From positions 1 through 64,000 of the forward strand of contig JAHBWZ010000008.1 of assembly GCA_019636755.1 (NCBI GenBank): a stretch of 64,000 bases of DNA, in the 5' to 3' direction. Below are positions 50,483 through 58,982 of this stretch, one piece after another (the stretch's first letter is position 1; the number at the start of each line of letters is the position of its first letter). The DNA is from Phycisphaeraceae bacterium. GTDB taxonomy: Bacteria > Planctomycetota > Phycisphaerae > Phycisphaerales > SM1A02. The notes under the pieces were generated by a model. It was not told the DNA's origin, searched no databases, and saw nothing but the letters and a program-made list of their open reading frames with translations. Position numbers and translations under genes: made by a program.

Positions 50483-50845
50483 CGTTTCGCTCTCTTCTCG
50501 ATGTGACCCGGGCGACCGGCCCGAGAATGATCCTCGGGGCGAGGCGCCAGGGCTCCCACGCGGATCGCGACGGCTCGAGCCCTGGTCGGCGTCCGGACGG
50601 ACCAACCGCGCAGGGGCGATGACGACGGGTTCCGGTGGGTGACTCTCTCTTCTCGTTCTCTCTGCCTGTCGGCCACGAGCGACCGCAGGCGACTCGATTC
50701 ACGCCGGCCGGGTGTGTCGGTGTTTCTCCGAGTCCTCAGGCTGTCCCCGTGACCGGGCCAGTGGATGAACCAGTGGCCCGACCGGCGGACGAGGCTCGGG
50801 AAGGTGCGTTGCCTTCACACCGCGCACCATGACGGCGCAGCGAAT
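50483..50845. other. Intergenic region with duplicated purine box and weak hairpin
   Basis: 363 bp between the PEP-CTERM-like gene and the GTPase-coaX unit, all on the minus strand. The word CTCTCTTCTCG-like (plus strand) occurs near 50490 and again near 50645, giving a GAGAAGAGAG box twice. GGGCCA...TGGCCC (50757-50781) can fold downstream of the GTPase stop and may end its transcript. No gene is seen. Confidence 0.4.
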
Positions 50846-51853
50846 CTACCCCGCGCCGGTGTCCTCCGCAAGCATTTTCTCGGAATCATCGGTCGACGCC
50901 CCCGACGGCCCGCGGAGGAGCCGATGCCGGATGCATGCCAGCAGCGCCGCGATCCCGTCCCCGGTGCGCGCCGAGACGCAGAGGTCGGCGCCGGCAAGCG
51001 CCCCGAGATCCGACTTGAGCCCGATCCGGAGGTCGGGCCGGCGCGACAGGACCGCCGGCCCTCCGGCCGGACCGTCCGCCGGACCGTCCGTCGGACACGC
51101 CGGATGATCCGGTGACCCCGCGACGATGAGCAGGTCCGCCGATTCCAGCACCGGCTGTGCGGCGCGGATGGCCGCCATCTCCAGCGGGTCCTCCGTCGGG
51201 CGCCACCCGGGCGTATCCGCCCAACGGACCACGAGCCCGCCCAGGTCCAGGCGGGTGACGGTCCAGTCGCGGGTCGTTCCCGCGCCGGGATCCGTCACGG
51301 CGGAGGCGCGACCGCAGAGCGCGTTGAGCAGCGAGCTCTTCCCGCAGCCGGGCGGTCCCGCGATCGCCACCAGCGGCGGATCGACCAGGCGATCCAGGCG
51401 GTCCACGCCGGGGATCGCCGTGTCGGCGCGGCCGGAGATCGCCCCGGTGAGAACCGGAACCGCGAGGGGACTCGCCGCCCGTGACAGCGCCTCCAGCAGC
51501 GATGCCTCGCGGGCATCGCGTGCCTCGGGGAATCGCTCGCGCGGCGCGCCGGTCGTTTCGCGAAGGCCGGCCCGCCGGAGCCGGTCGGTGATCGCGGCCA
51601 CGACCGCGGCTCCCCCGTGCGGTGTCACCAGCAGGGTGTCTGCGTCAAGGCGCGCCGCGAGCCCGGCATCCACGCCCGCGAGGTCGGCGTACGCCACGGC
51701 GCCGGGCAGCGCGGGGAACGGTCGGACCACGCGGACGAGCGTCGATGCCGGCCCGGTCAGCCGGATGATCGCGATCGCGCCGGGCTCGGCGGAGGTCAGG
51801 ACCTCGAACGCCGCCGCGGGCGCGGGCGCGGGCGCGCCCAGGGGTCCGGTCAT
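50846..51853 (-). CDS. Truncated MnmE (TrmE)-like GTPase
   Basis: 335 residues, against about 450 for MnmE. The N-terminus AIAIIRLTGPAST and LLVTPHGGAAVVAAI resembles the MnmE formyl-THF-binding domain. The G domain has G1 GPPGCGKSS (166-174), G2 region GTTRDW and G3 ADTPGWR. The G4 position reads LKSD rather than NKxD. It lacks most of the central helical domain and the C-terminal Cys-GKF motif needed for tRNA wobble-uridine modification, so it is probably not a functional MnmE. It is coupled to coaX by an ATGA overlap. Confidence 0.75.
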   Translation of the reverse strand: MTGPLGAPAPAPAAAFEVLTSAEPGAIAIIRLTGPASTLVRVVRPFPALPGAVAYADLAGVDAGLAARLDADTLLVTPHGGAAVVAAITDRLRRAGLRETTGAPRERFPEARDAREASLLEALSRAASPLAVPVLTGAISGRADTAIPGVDRLDRLVDPPLVAIAGPPGCGKSSLLNALCGRASAVTDPGAGTTRDWTVTRLDLGGLVVRWADTPGWRPTEDPLEMAAIRAAQPVLESADLLIVAGSPDHPACPTDGPADGPAGGPAVLSRRPDLRIGLKSDLGALAGADLCVSARTGDGIAALLACIRHRLLRGPSGASTDDSEKMLAEDTGAG

Positions 51854-52725
51854 GTCGAGGCCGCGCCCGATGCGGCGCGGGCCGCGATCGCGATGCCGCG
51901 CAGCACGAGGTCCGGCACCACGCGGTCGATGAGCGGCTCATCGCGGAACAGCATCGCCGCGTCGCCGCCCGTGGCGACGACGGTCGGGTAGGCCGCGTAC
52001 CGCTCGGCGTAGAGATCGATCATGCGGGCCGTCAGTCCGCGGACACCGTGGTAGACGCCCAGTCGCATGGCCGAGGCGGTGGATCGGCCGAACGGATCCT
52101 CTTCCGGCATCGCCATCGCAATGGCCGGGAGGCGTTCCGTGCCGGTGTGGAGCGCCTCGAGCTGCATCCGGAGGCCGGGCGCGATGGCGCCGCCGTGGAA
52201 CGTCCCCTCGCCGTCCACGAAGTCCACCGTCACCGCGGTGCCTGCATCGATCACGATGCACGCCTGCTGAAGGACCTCGTACGCGGCCAGCGCGGCGAGC
52301 AGTCGATCGACGCCCGGAGTCGTGTCCGGGTCCAGCGCGGTCGCGATGGGGACGGGCACGTCGGTGCCCACGCGCTGGACGGTCGCCCCGAGCGATCGTT
52401 CGAGGTGGTCGGCGATCGGATCCGCCGACTGGTCGCGGACGGACGCGAGGAGGATCCGCGGCACCGCGCCGAGGCCGGAGAGGTGCGTCCGGATCCACGC
52501 CTCGACGGCCTCCCGGACGGGCGGGTGCGGTCCGTCGGCCGCCGTCGCGCCGGTGCCCGCGGTGCCCGGCGATGGTCCGTCCGGCGCGGGCCCCGGTGCC
52601 GCGTCCGTCGCGTCGGGCCGGAGCGGGAAGGCCGCGGTGGACTCCGGCTCCGGGCCGTCCCGGAACAGCCCGATGCGCACGCGACTGTTGCCCACGCTCA
52701 GGGCGATGAGTGGCTCGATCGACAT
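51850..52725 (-). CDS. coaX: Type III pantothenate kinase
   Basis: 291 residues. ASKHA-fold motifs: LIALSVGNSRVRIGLFRDG (DxGNT-type phosphate 1, here SVGNS), TPGVDRLLAALAAYEVL, IDAGTAVTVDFVDGEGTFHG with GGAIAPGLRMQLEALH, and VVATGGDAAMLF. CoaX makes 4'-phosphopantothenate, the first CoA step, and type III forms typically need a monovalent cation. The leading Asp of the DxGNT motif is Ser here, which is unusual. Residues 35-70 form a Pro/Gly-rich insert. TAGAAT lies 6 nt upstream of ATG 52725, so it is probably leaderless. Confidence 0.9.
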   Translation of the reverse strand: MSIEPLIALSVGNSRVRIGLFRDGPEPESTAAFPLRPDATDAAPGPAPDGPSPGTAGTGATAADGPHPPVREAVEAWIRTHLSGLGAVPRILLASVRDQSADPIADHLERSLGATVQRVGTDVPVPIATALDPDTTPGVDRLLAALAAYEVLQQACIVIDAGTAVTVDFVDGEGTFHGGAIAPGLRMQLEALHTGTERLPAIAMAMPEEDPFGRSTASAMRLGVYHGVRGLTARMIDLYAERYAAYPTVVATGGDAAMLFRDEPLIDRVVPDLVLRGIAIAARAASGAAST

Positions 52726-52731
52726 GGGCGC

Positions 52732-52737
52732 ATTCTA
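52732..52737 (-). promoter_or_regulatory. -10-like box TAGAAT before coaX
   Basis: TAGAAT on the minus strand, 6 nt before the coaX ATG, with no ribosome-binding site. Confidence 0.45.
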
Positions 52738-52749
52738 TGAGACGGGACT

Positions 52750-53118
52750 ATGGTTGCCGCCGCGCCCGCGCCGTGCGGGCACCGCCCCATGCTCAAGATC
52801 GGCCTCATCCTCGGTCCGCTCGCCATGCTCCTGGGCCTCCTTCGGGACCGCGGGCCGGCCGGGCGGTTCGTCGACGCGGGCGCCATCTCCCCGGACACGG
52901 CCCGGCGCCCGTCAGCGCTGGGCATCGAGCGGCCTGGATCACTGGCGGGACTGCTTCGCGCGGGCGTGCTGACCGCGCTGCCGGATGGCCGGGTCTTCGT
53001 CGATCCCGGGCGCTTCCGGCGGCGGCGCCGCCGGACGATTGCCGCGGCGATCGGCCTGTACGTGGTTGCAGCGGCCGTGGTGGTCGTCACCGTGATGGTC
53101 GTGCGGTCCGATCGATGA
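52750..53118 (+). CDS. Small membrane protein preceding aat, unknown function
   Basis: 122 residues with two hydrophobic segments: LKIGLILGPLAMLLGLL near the start and TIAAAIGLYVVAAAVVVVTV near the end, separated by a basic loop (RRRRRR). It opens the cell-wall operon, divergent to coaX. ATG 52750 is used; ATG 52789 (MLKIGLIL) is equally possible and would start directly at the first helix. It overlaps aat by 4 bp (ATGA). No family is recognised. Confidence 0.6.
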   Translation: MVAAAPAPCGHRPMLKIGLILGPLAMLLGLLRDRGPAGRFVDAGAISPDTARRPSALGIERPGSLAGLLRAGVLTALPDGRVFVDPGRFRRRRRRTIAAAIGLYVVAAAVVVVTVMVVRSDR

Positions 53119-53813
53119 GCGCCTCCGACGACGATCCCACCCGCCAGCGCCGCGCCGGCAGTGCCGGGCCGGGCAGGCTCCGCGACGCGATTCCGCCCGA
53201 GCAGTTGATCGCGGCCTACGCCCAGGGCATCTTCCCGATGGCGGATCCCGACGGGTCGATCGGCTGGTATCGCCCGACGCACCGGGCGATTCTGCCGCTC
53301 GACGCACTGCGCATCCCGCGCTCACTGCGGCGGACCGTGCGCCGGGGCATCTTCGAGATCACGAGCGATCGGGCGTTTCCCGAGGTCGTCCGCGCCTGCG
53401 CCGAGCGGCCGGCCGCGGTCGGGTCGTGGATCGACGATCGCTTCGTTGCCGGCTACACGCGCCTCCAGGGGCTCGGACGCGCGCACAGCGTGGAGGCGTG
53501 GCGGGGGGGGCGACTGGTCGGCGGACTGTATGGCGTGCACCTGGGCAGCGCGTTCTTCGGCGAATCGATGTTCGTCCGCCCGGAGGCGGGCGGCACCGAC
53601 GCCTCGAAGGTCTGCCTTGTGCACCTGGTGGCGCACCTGCGTGCGCGCGGATTCACGCTGCTGGACTCGCAGATCATGAACGACCACATGGCGCAGTTCG
53701 GGGTGATCGAGATCACGCACGCCCGGTTCGTCCGGCGGCTGCGTGCCGCGCTCGACCGGTCGGCGGCATGGGAGCCGTTCGTGCCGGCGGATCCGGATGC
53801 GGTGATTCCGTAG
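53115..53813 (+). CDS. aat: Leucyl/phenylalanyl-tRNA-protein transferase
   Basis: 232 residues. The family blocks are all seen: LIAAYAQGIFPMADPDGSIG, WYRPTHRAILPLDALRIPRS, GSWIDDRFVAGYTRLQGLG, SVEAWRGGRLVGGLYGVHLG, FFGESMF and LLDSQIMNDHMAQFG. It adds Leu or Phe to N-terminal Arg/Lys proteins to mark them for ClpAP under the N-end rule. ATG 53115 overlaps the upstream stop. The PBP2 gene starts 10 bp after its stop. Confidence 0.96.
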   Translation: MSASDDDPTRQRRAGSAGPGRLRDAIPPEQLIAAYAQGIFPMADPDGSIGWYRPTHRAILPLDALRIPRSLRRTVRRGIFEITSDRAFPEVVRACAERPAAVGSWIDDRFVAGYTRLQGLGRAHSVEAWRGGRLVGGLYGVHLGSAFFGESMFVRPEAGGTDASKVCLVHLVAHLRARGFTLLDSQIMNDHMAQFGVIEITHARFVRRLRAALDRSAAWEPFVPADPDAVIP

Positions 53814-53816
53814 AAT
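53811..53816 (+). promoter_or_regulatory. -10-like box TAGAAT before the PBP2 gene
   Basis: TAGAAT lies 7 nt before the GTG of the PBP2 gene and overlaps the aat stop codon. It could give an internal leaderless start inside the operon. No -35 box is visible. Confidence 0.4.
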
Positions 53817-53823
53817 CGCCGTC

Positions 53824-56115
53824 GTGGCCGTCTCTTCCGTCCTTCCCTCGGCGTTCCATCGTCGGCTCACGATGATCGCGGCGGCATTCCTGGCGGTCTG
53901 CATGCCGCTGGCGGCGCAGCTGATCCGGCTCCAGGTGGTGGACGGTGCGGCGAACCTGGCCGAGGCCGAGCAGGCGCTGGTGCGTCACGAGGTGCTGCCC
54001 ACCGTGCGCGGCACGATCCGTGACCGGCACGGGCGCATCCTCGCCGTCGATCGCCCCGTGTACGCGCTCGCTCTGGAGTACACCTTCATCGACGGAACCT
54101 GGGTCGAGCGGGAGGCGCGCCGCGGAGCGATCCGGGAGGCCGGGCGCCGGCGATGGGCGGGCATGGAGCCCGATGCGCGGCGCGTGCTGCTGGATGCCCA
54201 TCGCGCCGCGCGGGAGGCGGAACGGGAGGCGCTGCTGGACGAGATCGCGGCGATGGCGGACATCCCGCGCGACGTGATCGACGCCCAGGTGGCGGCCGTG
54301 GTGCGCCGCGTCGAGGCGCTGGCCGGCCAGGTGCATGCGCGACAGCGCGACCTGGAGCGCAGCCGCCGGGGGGACGAGGCGGCGGCGGCCTTCCGGCCGG
54401 ATCCCATCCGGGAGCAGCGCCAGCCGCACGAGATCCACGCGCCGCTGCCGGACGATCGCGCGTTCCTGCTGCGCGCCCTGGAGCGCGAGCGGCCGGGCAT
54501 CCTGCGCATCATCGATACGCACCGGCGGGAGTATCCATGGCTCGATGCCGAGGTCCTGCTCGATCGGACGTCGCTCCCCGGCCTGCTCCGCGCCGGTCGC
54601 CCCGCCTTCGTGCGCGTGCAGGGCGTGGCGGATCACCTGCTTGGCCAGATGCGCCCGGCGTGGGCGGAGGACGTCGCCAGGCGGCCGATGCGCGATGCGA
54701 CGAACGGCGAGATCATCGACCTGGGCGGCTACGGGATCTCCGGTGACGTGATCGGAAGCGCTGGCCTCGAGCGATCCCTGGAGGATGTGCTGCGCGGGCA
54801 GCGCGGCGAAGCGCGATGGCGCGTCGATTCGGACGGCATCAGTCGCGTGGATCCCGTTCCCGGGCAGGACATCGATCTCACGATCGACGTCGCGCTGCAG
54901 TCCCGCGTGCAGGCGATCCTCTCGCCGGCGTTCGGTCTCTGCCAGGTGCAGCCGTGGCATGACAATCCCGCGCTTCCGCCGGGGACGCCACTCGCCGCGG
55001 CGGTCGTGATCCTGGAGGTGTCGACGGGCGAGATCCTCGCCATGGCGTCCTCGCCGTCGCGGGCGGACGCGGCCGACATGGATGCGGCCGCGCAGCGCCT
55101 GCGGTCGCCGTGGATCAACCGGCCGGCGGAGGCGATCTACCCGCCGGGGTCGATCGTGAAGCCGCTCATCCTGGTCGGCGCGGTGACGGATGGCGTGCAC
55201 TCGCTCACTGAACCGATCGTCTGCACCGGGCACTTCTTCCGGGATCAGCCCGAGGCGGCGCGCTGCTGGATCTACCGCGCGCACTTCGGTTTCGAGACAC
55301 ACGGCGCGCTGCGCGCCGAGGAAGCGCTCGCCCGCTCCTGCAACATATTCTTCTACGCGCTGGCCGATCGACTGGGGAACCGCGGGGTCGTCGAGTGGCT
55401 GGGCTGGTTCGGCACCGGTCGGCACATCGCGCCGGATCTCGCGTGGCGCGAATCGCCCCGGGCCGCGTGGACCGGCGCGGTCGCCGGCAGTCTGCCTCCG
55501 GCCGGCCGCGGCGGGCGCTTCGAGACGATCCTGCTCGGGATCGGGCAGGGGCCGGTCGCGTGGACGCCGCTGCACGCGGCGAATGCGTACGCACAACTGG
55601 CGCGCGGCGGGCTCGTCCGCGATCCGGTCATCGTGCGCGGCACCCCGCCGCGGGACTGGTCGGGCGGCGCGCCGGCCGAGGCGGAGGGCGCGACACCGCG
55701 TGCCGACCGGCGCCTGGATCCCGCCGCCGTCGCGGCCGCGCTGCGGGGCCTTCGGGACTCGGTCAGGGAGCGCTACGGGACCAGCCACCACATCCGGCCC
55801 GGCGACGACCGCGCGGAGGAGGTGCTCTTCCCGCCCGGCGCGGTGGAGGTCTTCGCGAAGACGGGTACCGCGCAGGCACCGCCGTGGGACAGGGACGGCG
55901 ACGGCGTTCTCTCGGAGACGGAGCGTGCCACGACCCCGGACCACGCGTGGTTCGTCGGCCTGGTCGGACCGACCGGCGGGGCGCCGCTGCATGCGATCGC
56001 GGTGATCGTGGAACACGGCGGATCCGGTGGCCGGGTCGCCGGACCGGTGGCGGCACAGGTCATCCGGGCGCTGCAGCGCGAACGGCATCTGCCGGACGGG
56101 GGGACGAGCCCATGA
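53824..56115 (+). CDS. mrdA: Penicillin-binding protein 2 (class B transpeptidase)
   Basis: 763 residues, a GTG start, and one N-terminal membrane anchor (LTMIAAAFLAVCMPLAAQLI). A dimerisation domain starts VRGTIRDRHGRILAVDRPVY. Active-site motifs: SIVK in IYPPGSIVKPL (acyl Ser), SCN in LARSCNIFFYALAD, and KTGTA in VFAKTGTAQ. PBP2 crosslinks peptidoglycan for side-wall elongation. Residues 90-190 (EREARRGAIREAGRRRW and onward) are an extended helical insert. It is followed by rodA with an ATGA overlap, its usual glycosyltransferase partner. Confidence 0.95.
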   Translation: MAVSSVLPSAFHRRLTMIAAAFLAVCMPLAAQLIRLQVVDGAANLAEAEQALVRHEVLPTVRGTIRDRHGRILAVDRPVYALALEYTFIDGTWVEREARRGAIREAGRRRWAGMEPDARRVLLDAHRAAREAEREALLDEIAAMADIPRDVIDAQVAAVVRRVEALAGQVHARQRDLERSRRGDEAAAAFRPDPIREQRQPHEIHAPLPDDRAFLLRALERERPGILRIIDTHRREYPWLDAEVLLDRTSLPGLLRAGRPAFVRVQGVADHLLGQMRPAWAEDVARRPMRDATNGEIIDLGGYGISGDVIGSAGLERSLEDVLRGQRGEARWRVDSDGISRVDPVPGQDIDLTIDVALQSRVQAILSPAFGLCQVQPWHDNPALPPGTPLAAAVVILEVSTGEILAMASSPSRADAADMDAAAQRLRSPWINRPAEAIYPPGSIVKPLILVGAVTDGVHSLTEPIVCTGHFFRDQPEAARCWIYRAHFGFETHGALRAEEALARSCNIFFYALADRLGNRGVVEWLGWFGTGRHIAPDLAWRESPRAAWTGAVAGSLPPAGRGGRFETILLGIGQGPVAWTPLHAANAYAQLARGGLVRDPVIVRGTPPRDWSGGAPAEAEGATPRADRRLDPAAVAAALRGLRDSVRERYGTSHHIRPGDDRAEEVLFPPGAVEVFAKTGTAQAPPWDRDGDGVLSETERATTPDHAWFVGLVGPTGGAPLHAIAVIVEHGGSGGRVAGPVAAQVIRALQRERHLPDGGTSP

Positions 56116-57338
56116 CGCCCTGGGCGGGCGCCGGGGCGGTGATCGAACCGGGGCCGGGTCCCGTCGCCGTGCCGGGACCGCCGGCGGCGCCGCGACGCGT
56201 GACCGCGTCACGGCTGAGCCTCCTGAACCCGGCGTGGATCACCGTGCTCGGCGCGACGGCGCTGTGCCTGATCGGGATCACCGCCATCGGCACCGTGGAC
56301 CCGGCGGAGGCCGCCCGGCAGGTGGCGCATCTCGGCGTCGGGCTGATCGCCGCCACGCTCATCGCGATCCCGCACTACCGCCACCTGGCACGCTTCTCGC
56401 TGCCGCTGTCGATCCTCGTGCTCGGCTGCCTGGTGATCCTGCTGGCCCCGGGCGTCCCCGAGTGGCTGGTGCGCCCCAGGAACGGTGCCCGCCGGTGGAT
56501 CAGCGTCGCGGTGACCGACTTCCAGCCCTCGGAACTGGCGAAGATCGTCTACGTGCTCGTCCTGGCGGGGTACCTGCGGTACCGGCGCAATCATCGCCGT
56601 CTCGCGGGGCTGCTGCTGCCGTTCGCGCTGACGTTCGTGCCGTGTGCCCTCATCGCCGCGGAGCCGGATCTCGGCACGGCGCTGCTCTTCCTGCCGACGC
56701 TCTTCGCCATGCTCGCCGCCGCCGGTGCCCGGATGCGGCACCTGGTCCTGATCGGGCTGCTTGGCGTGGTCTCGGCGCCGCTGGCGTACCCCTTTCTCCA
56801 GACGCACCAGCGCAATCGCGTCCAGGCGCTGTGGTACCAGCTGCGCGGAGACGACCGCTTCGAGCGGACGATCGGATACCAGGGAAGCAAGGCGATGATG
56901 CTCGCCGGTGCCGGCGGCCTGACCGGCGCCGGCAGGACGATGGCCGCGGAACTCGTCGAGCGGAACCACCTCCCGGAGCGGCACAATGACATGATCTTCG
57001 CCGTGATCGCCTGCCGATGGGGCCTGCTGGGCGCGGCGGCGACGCTGTCCCTGTTCCTGATGGCGACGCTGGGCGGCCTTCTGACCGCGGGCCGGTGCCG
57101 CGATCCATCCGGCCGTCTGATCGCCGTCGGCATGACCACGATGCTGCTCGTCCAGATGGTCGTCAACACCGGCATGACCGTCGGCGTCATGTTCATCACC
57201 GGGATGACGCTGCCGTTCGTGAGTTACGGCGGATCGAGCATGGTGACGGCGTGGCTGATGGTCGGACTGATCCTGAACGTGGGACTTCGGCGGCCGGTGT
57301 ATCTTCTGCGCGAACCCTTCGAATTCGAGGACGCGTGA
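56112..57338 (+). CDS. rodA: RodA/FtsW-type SEDS peptidoglycan glycosyltransferase
   Basis: 408 residues with about ten membrane segments. SEDS motifs: RPRNGARRWISV, VTDFQPSELAKIVYVLVL, the Asp in AAEPDLGTALLFLPTLFA, LVERNHLPERHNDMIFAVI and TLPFVSYGGSSMVTAWL. It polymerises lipid II glycan chains together with its class B PBP. The pairing with PBP2 argues for RodA (elongation) rather than FtsW, though sequence alone cannot separate them fully. It overlaps the PBP2 stop by 4 bp. Confidence 0.94.
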   Translation: MTPWAGAGAVIEPGPGPVAVPGPPAAPRRVTASRLSLLNPAWITVLGATALCLIGITAIGTVDPAEAARQVAHLGVGLIAATLIAIPHYRHLARFSLPLSILVLGCLVILLAPGVPEWLVRPRNGARRWISVAVTDFQPSELAKIVYVLVLAGYLRYRRNHRRLAGLLLPFALTFVPCALIAAEPDLGTALLFLPTLFAMLAAAGARMRHLVLIGLLGVVSAPLAYPFLQTHQRNRVQALWYQLRGDDRFERTIGYQGSKAMMLAGAGGLTGAGRTMAAELVERNHLPERHNDMIFAVIACRWGLLGAAATLSLFLMATLGGLLTAGRCRDPSGRLIAVGMTTMLLVQMVVNTGMTVGVMFITGMTLPFVSYGGSSMVTAWLMVGLILNVGLRRPVYLLREPFEFEDA

Positions 57339-57413
57339 TCGCTCGAAACGGGTGGACGGCGCGTGCACGGGAGGTCGCCCCCGGCGTTTGCAGGGCGCGA
57401 CCGCGGCAAGCCG

Positions 57414-58982
57414 ATGGATTCCGACGCGATGCGACTTCACGAACTTCTTCGCGCGTTTCCCGCGATCACGCGGATGGCCGGGGCGGGGGAGGACGATCCG
57501 GTCATTGCCGGCGTCACCGACGACTCCCGGCAGGTCGGGCCCGGCGACCTCTTCGTCGTCCGTGCGGGCCGGACCTCCTGCGGCGCGTCGTACGTCGGCG
57601 AGGCGATCGCCCGCGGCGCGGTGGCCGTGCTCTGGCCGTCACCGGACGAGGCGCCGTCCGCCGGCGGAACCCCGGCGACCGGCGGCGCTCACCTGGTCTG
57701 CCGGGCGCCCGGCGCCGTCGTCGCGCCGATGGCCGAGTGCGTCGCCGGGGCGCCGAGCCGGCGCCTGGCGCTGGTTGCGGTGACCGGGACCAACGGAAAG
57801 ACCACCGTGACCTCGCTGCTGCAGCAGATCCTGCGCCGAGGCGGCGTCGAATGCGGGCTGATCGGGACCGTGGGCATCGATGACGGTCTGACGCGAAGCG
57901 ACGCCGACCTGACCACGCCGCCGGCGTCCGCGCTGAGCCGGATCCTGGCGCGGATGGTGCGCAACGGCTGCCGCGCGTGCGCGATGGAGGCGTCGAGCCA
58001 CGCGCTCGACCAGGGACGCATGGCCGCGCTCTCGATCCGCGGCGCCGTCTTCACCAACCTGACGGGGGATCACCTGGACTACCACGGGTCGATGGACGCG
58101 TATGCCCATGCGAAGTCCCGGCTCTTCGCCGCGCTGCCCGGGGACCGGGGCGATGCGTTCGCGATCGTGAACACGGACGATCCCTGGGCACCGCGCATGA
58201 TCGAGGCGTGCCGGGTCCCGGTCATCCGGACCAGCCTGGAGGACCGCCGCGCCGACGCGTTCGCCACCGGGCGGCTGAGCGCGGCCGGAACGGCGGCGCG
58301 GCTCGTCGGGCCCTTCGGCGAGATCGCGGTGGACCTGCGCCTGATCGGCCGGCACAACCTGATGAACGCGCTGCAGGCCGCCGTGGCGGCCCACCGCCTG
58401 GGCGTGGGGACGGACGCCCTCGCGGCCGCGCTCGCGCAGGCGACCGCGCCGGCGGGGCGCCTGGAACCGGTCTTCGATCCCGCCCGCGAACTTTCTGTCC
58501 TCGTCGACTACGCGCACACGGACGACGCGCTCGACAACGTGCTCACCGCCGCCCGACCGCTCGTCCCCGAGGGACGCCGGCTCATCCTGGTGTTCGGCTG
58601 CGGCGGGGACCGCGACCGGACCAAGCGGCCGCGCATGGCGCGCGTGGCGGAGCGACTGTGCGACCGCATCGTCGTCACCTCGGACAACCCGCGCACGGAG
58701 TCGCCCGAGTCCATCATTGATGAGATCGTCGGAGGCTTCACGACGGCGGGGCGGAGCACCGTCGAGATCGAACCGGATCGCGCGCGGGCGATCGATCGCG
58801 CCGTCGATCGGGCCGCCTGCGGCGATGTGATCGTCATCGCGGGCAAGGGACACGAGACCTGCCAGATCCTCGGAAGGACGCGCGTCCCCTTCGACGACCG
58901 ACGCGTGGCCCATGCGGCGCTGGCCGCGCGCGCGGCGAAGCGCGGCGGTGCCGCCGCCCCGAGGGAGCAGGTCACGGCATGA
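57414..58982 (+). CDS. murE: UDP-MurNAc-L-Ala-D-Glu:meso-diaminopimelate ligase
   Basis: 522 residues. ATP-binding P-loop VAVTGTNGKTTV (near 122-133), AMEASSHALDQGRMA, FTNLTGDHLDYHGSMDAYA and ADPAR-type LVDYAHTDDALDNVL. The substrate-selecting TSDNPRTESP (DNPR) is the meso-DAP signature, so the wall is of A1-gamma type. It works in the cytoplasm. ATG 57414 (MDSDAMRLHE) was chosen; a GTG at 57363 would add a 17-residue Pro/Arg tail. It overlaps murF by ATGA. Confidence 0.96.
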   Translation: MDSDAMRLHELLRAFPAITRMAGAGEDDPVIAGVTDDSRQVGPGDLFVVRAGRTSCGASYVGEAIARGAVAVLWPSPDEAPSAGGTPATGGAHLVCRAPGAVVAPMAECVAGAPSRRLALVAVTGTNGKTTVTSLLQQILRRGGVECGLIGTVGIDDGLTRSDADLTTPPASALSRILARMVRNGCRACAMEASSHALDQGRMAALSIRGAVFTNLTGDHLDYHGSMDAYAHAKSRLFAALPGDRGDAFAIVNTDDPWAPRMIEACRVPVIRTSLEDRRADAFATGRLSAAGTAARLVGPFGEIAVDLRLIGRHNLMNALQAAVAAHRLGVGTDALAAALAQATAPAGRLEPVFDPARELSVLVDYAHTDDALDNVLTAARPLVPEGRRLILVFGCGGDRDRTKRPRMARVAERLCDRIVVTSDNPRTESPESIIDEIVGGFTTAGRSTVEIEPDRARAIDRAVDRAACGDVIVIAGKGHETCQILGRTRVPFDDRRVAHAALAARAAKRGGAAAPREQVTA

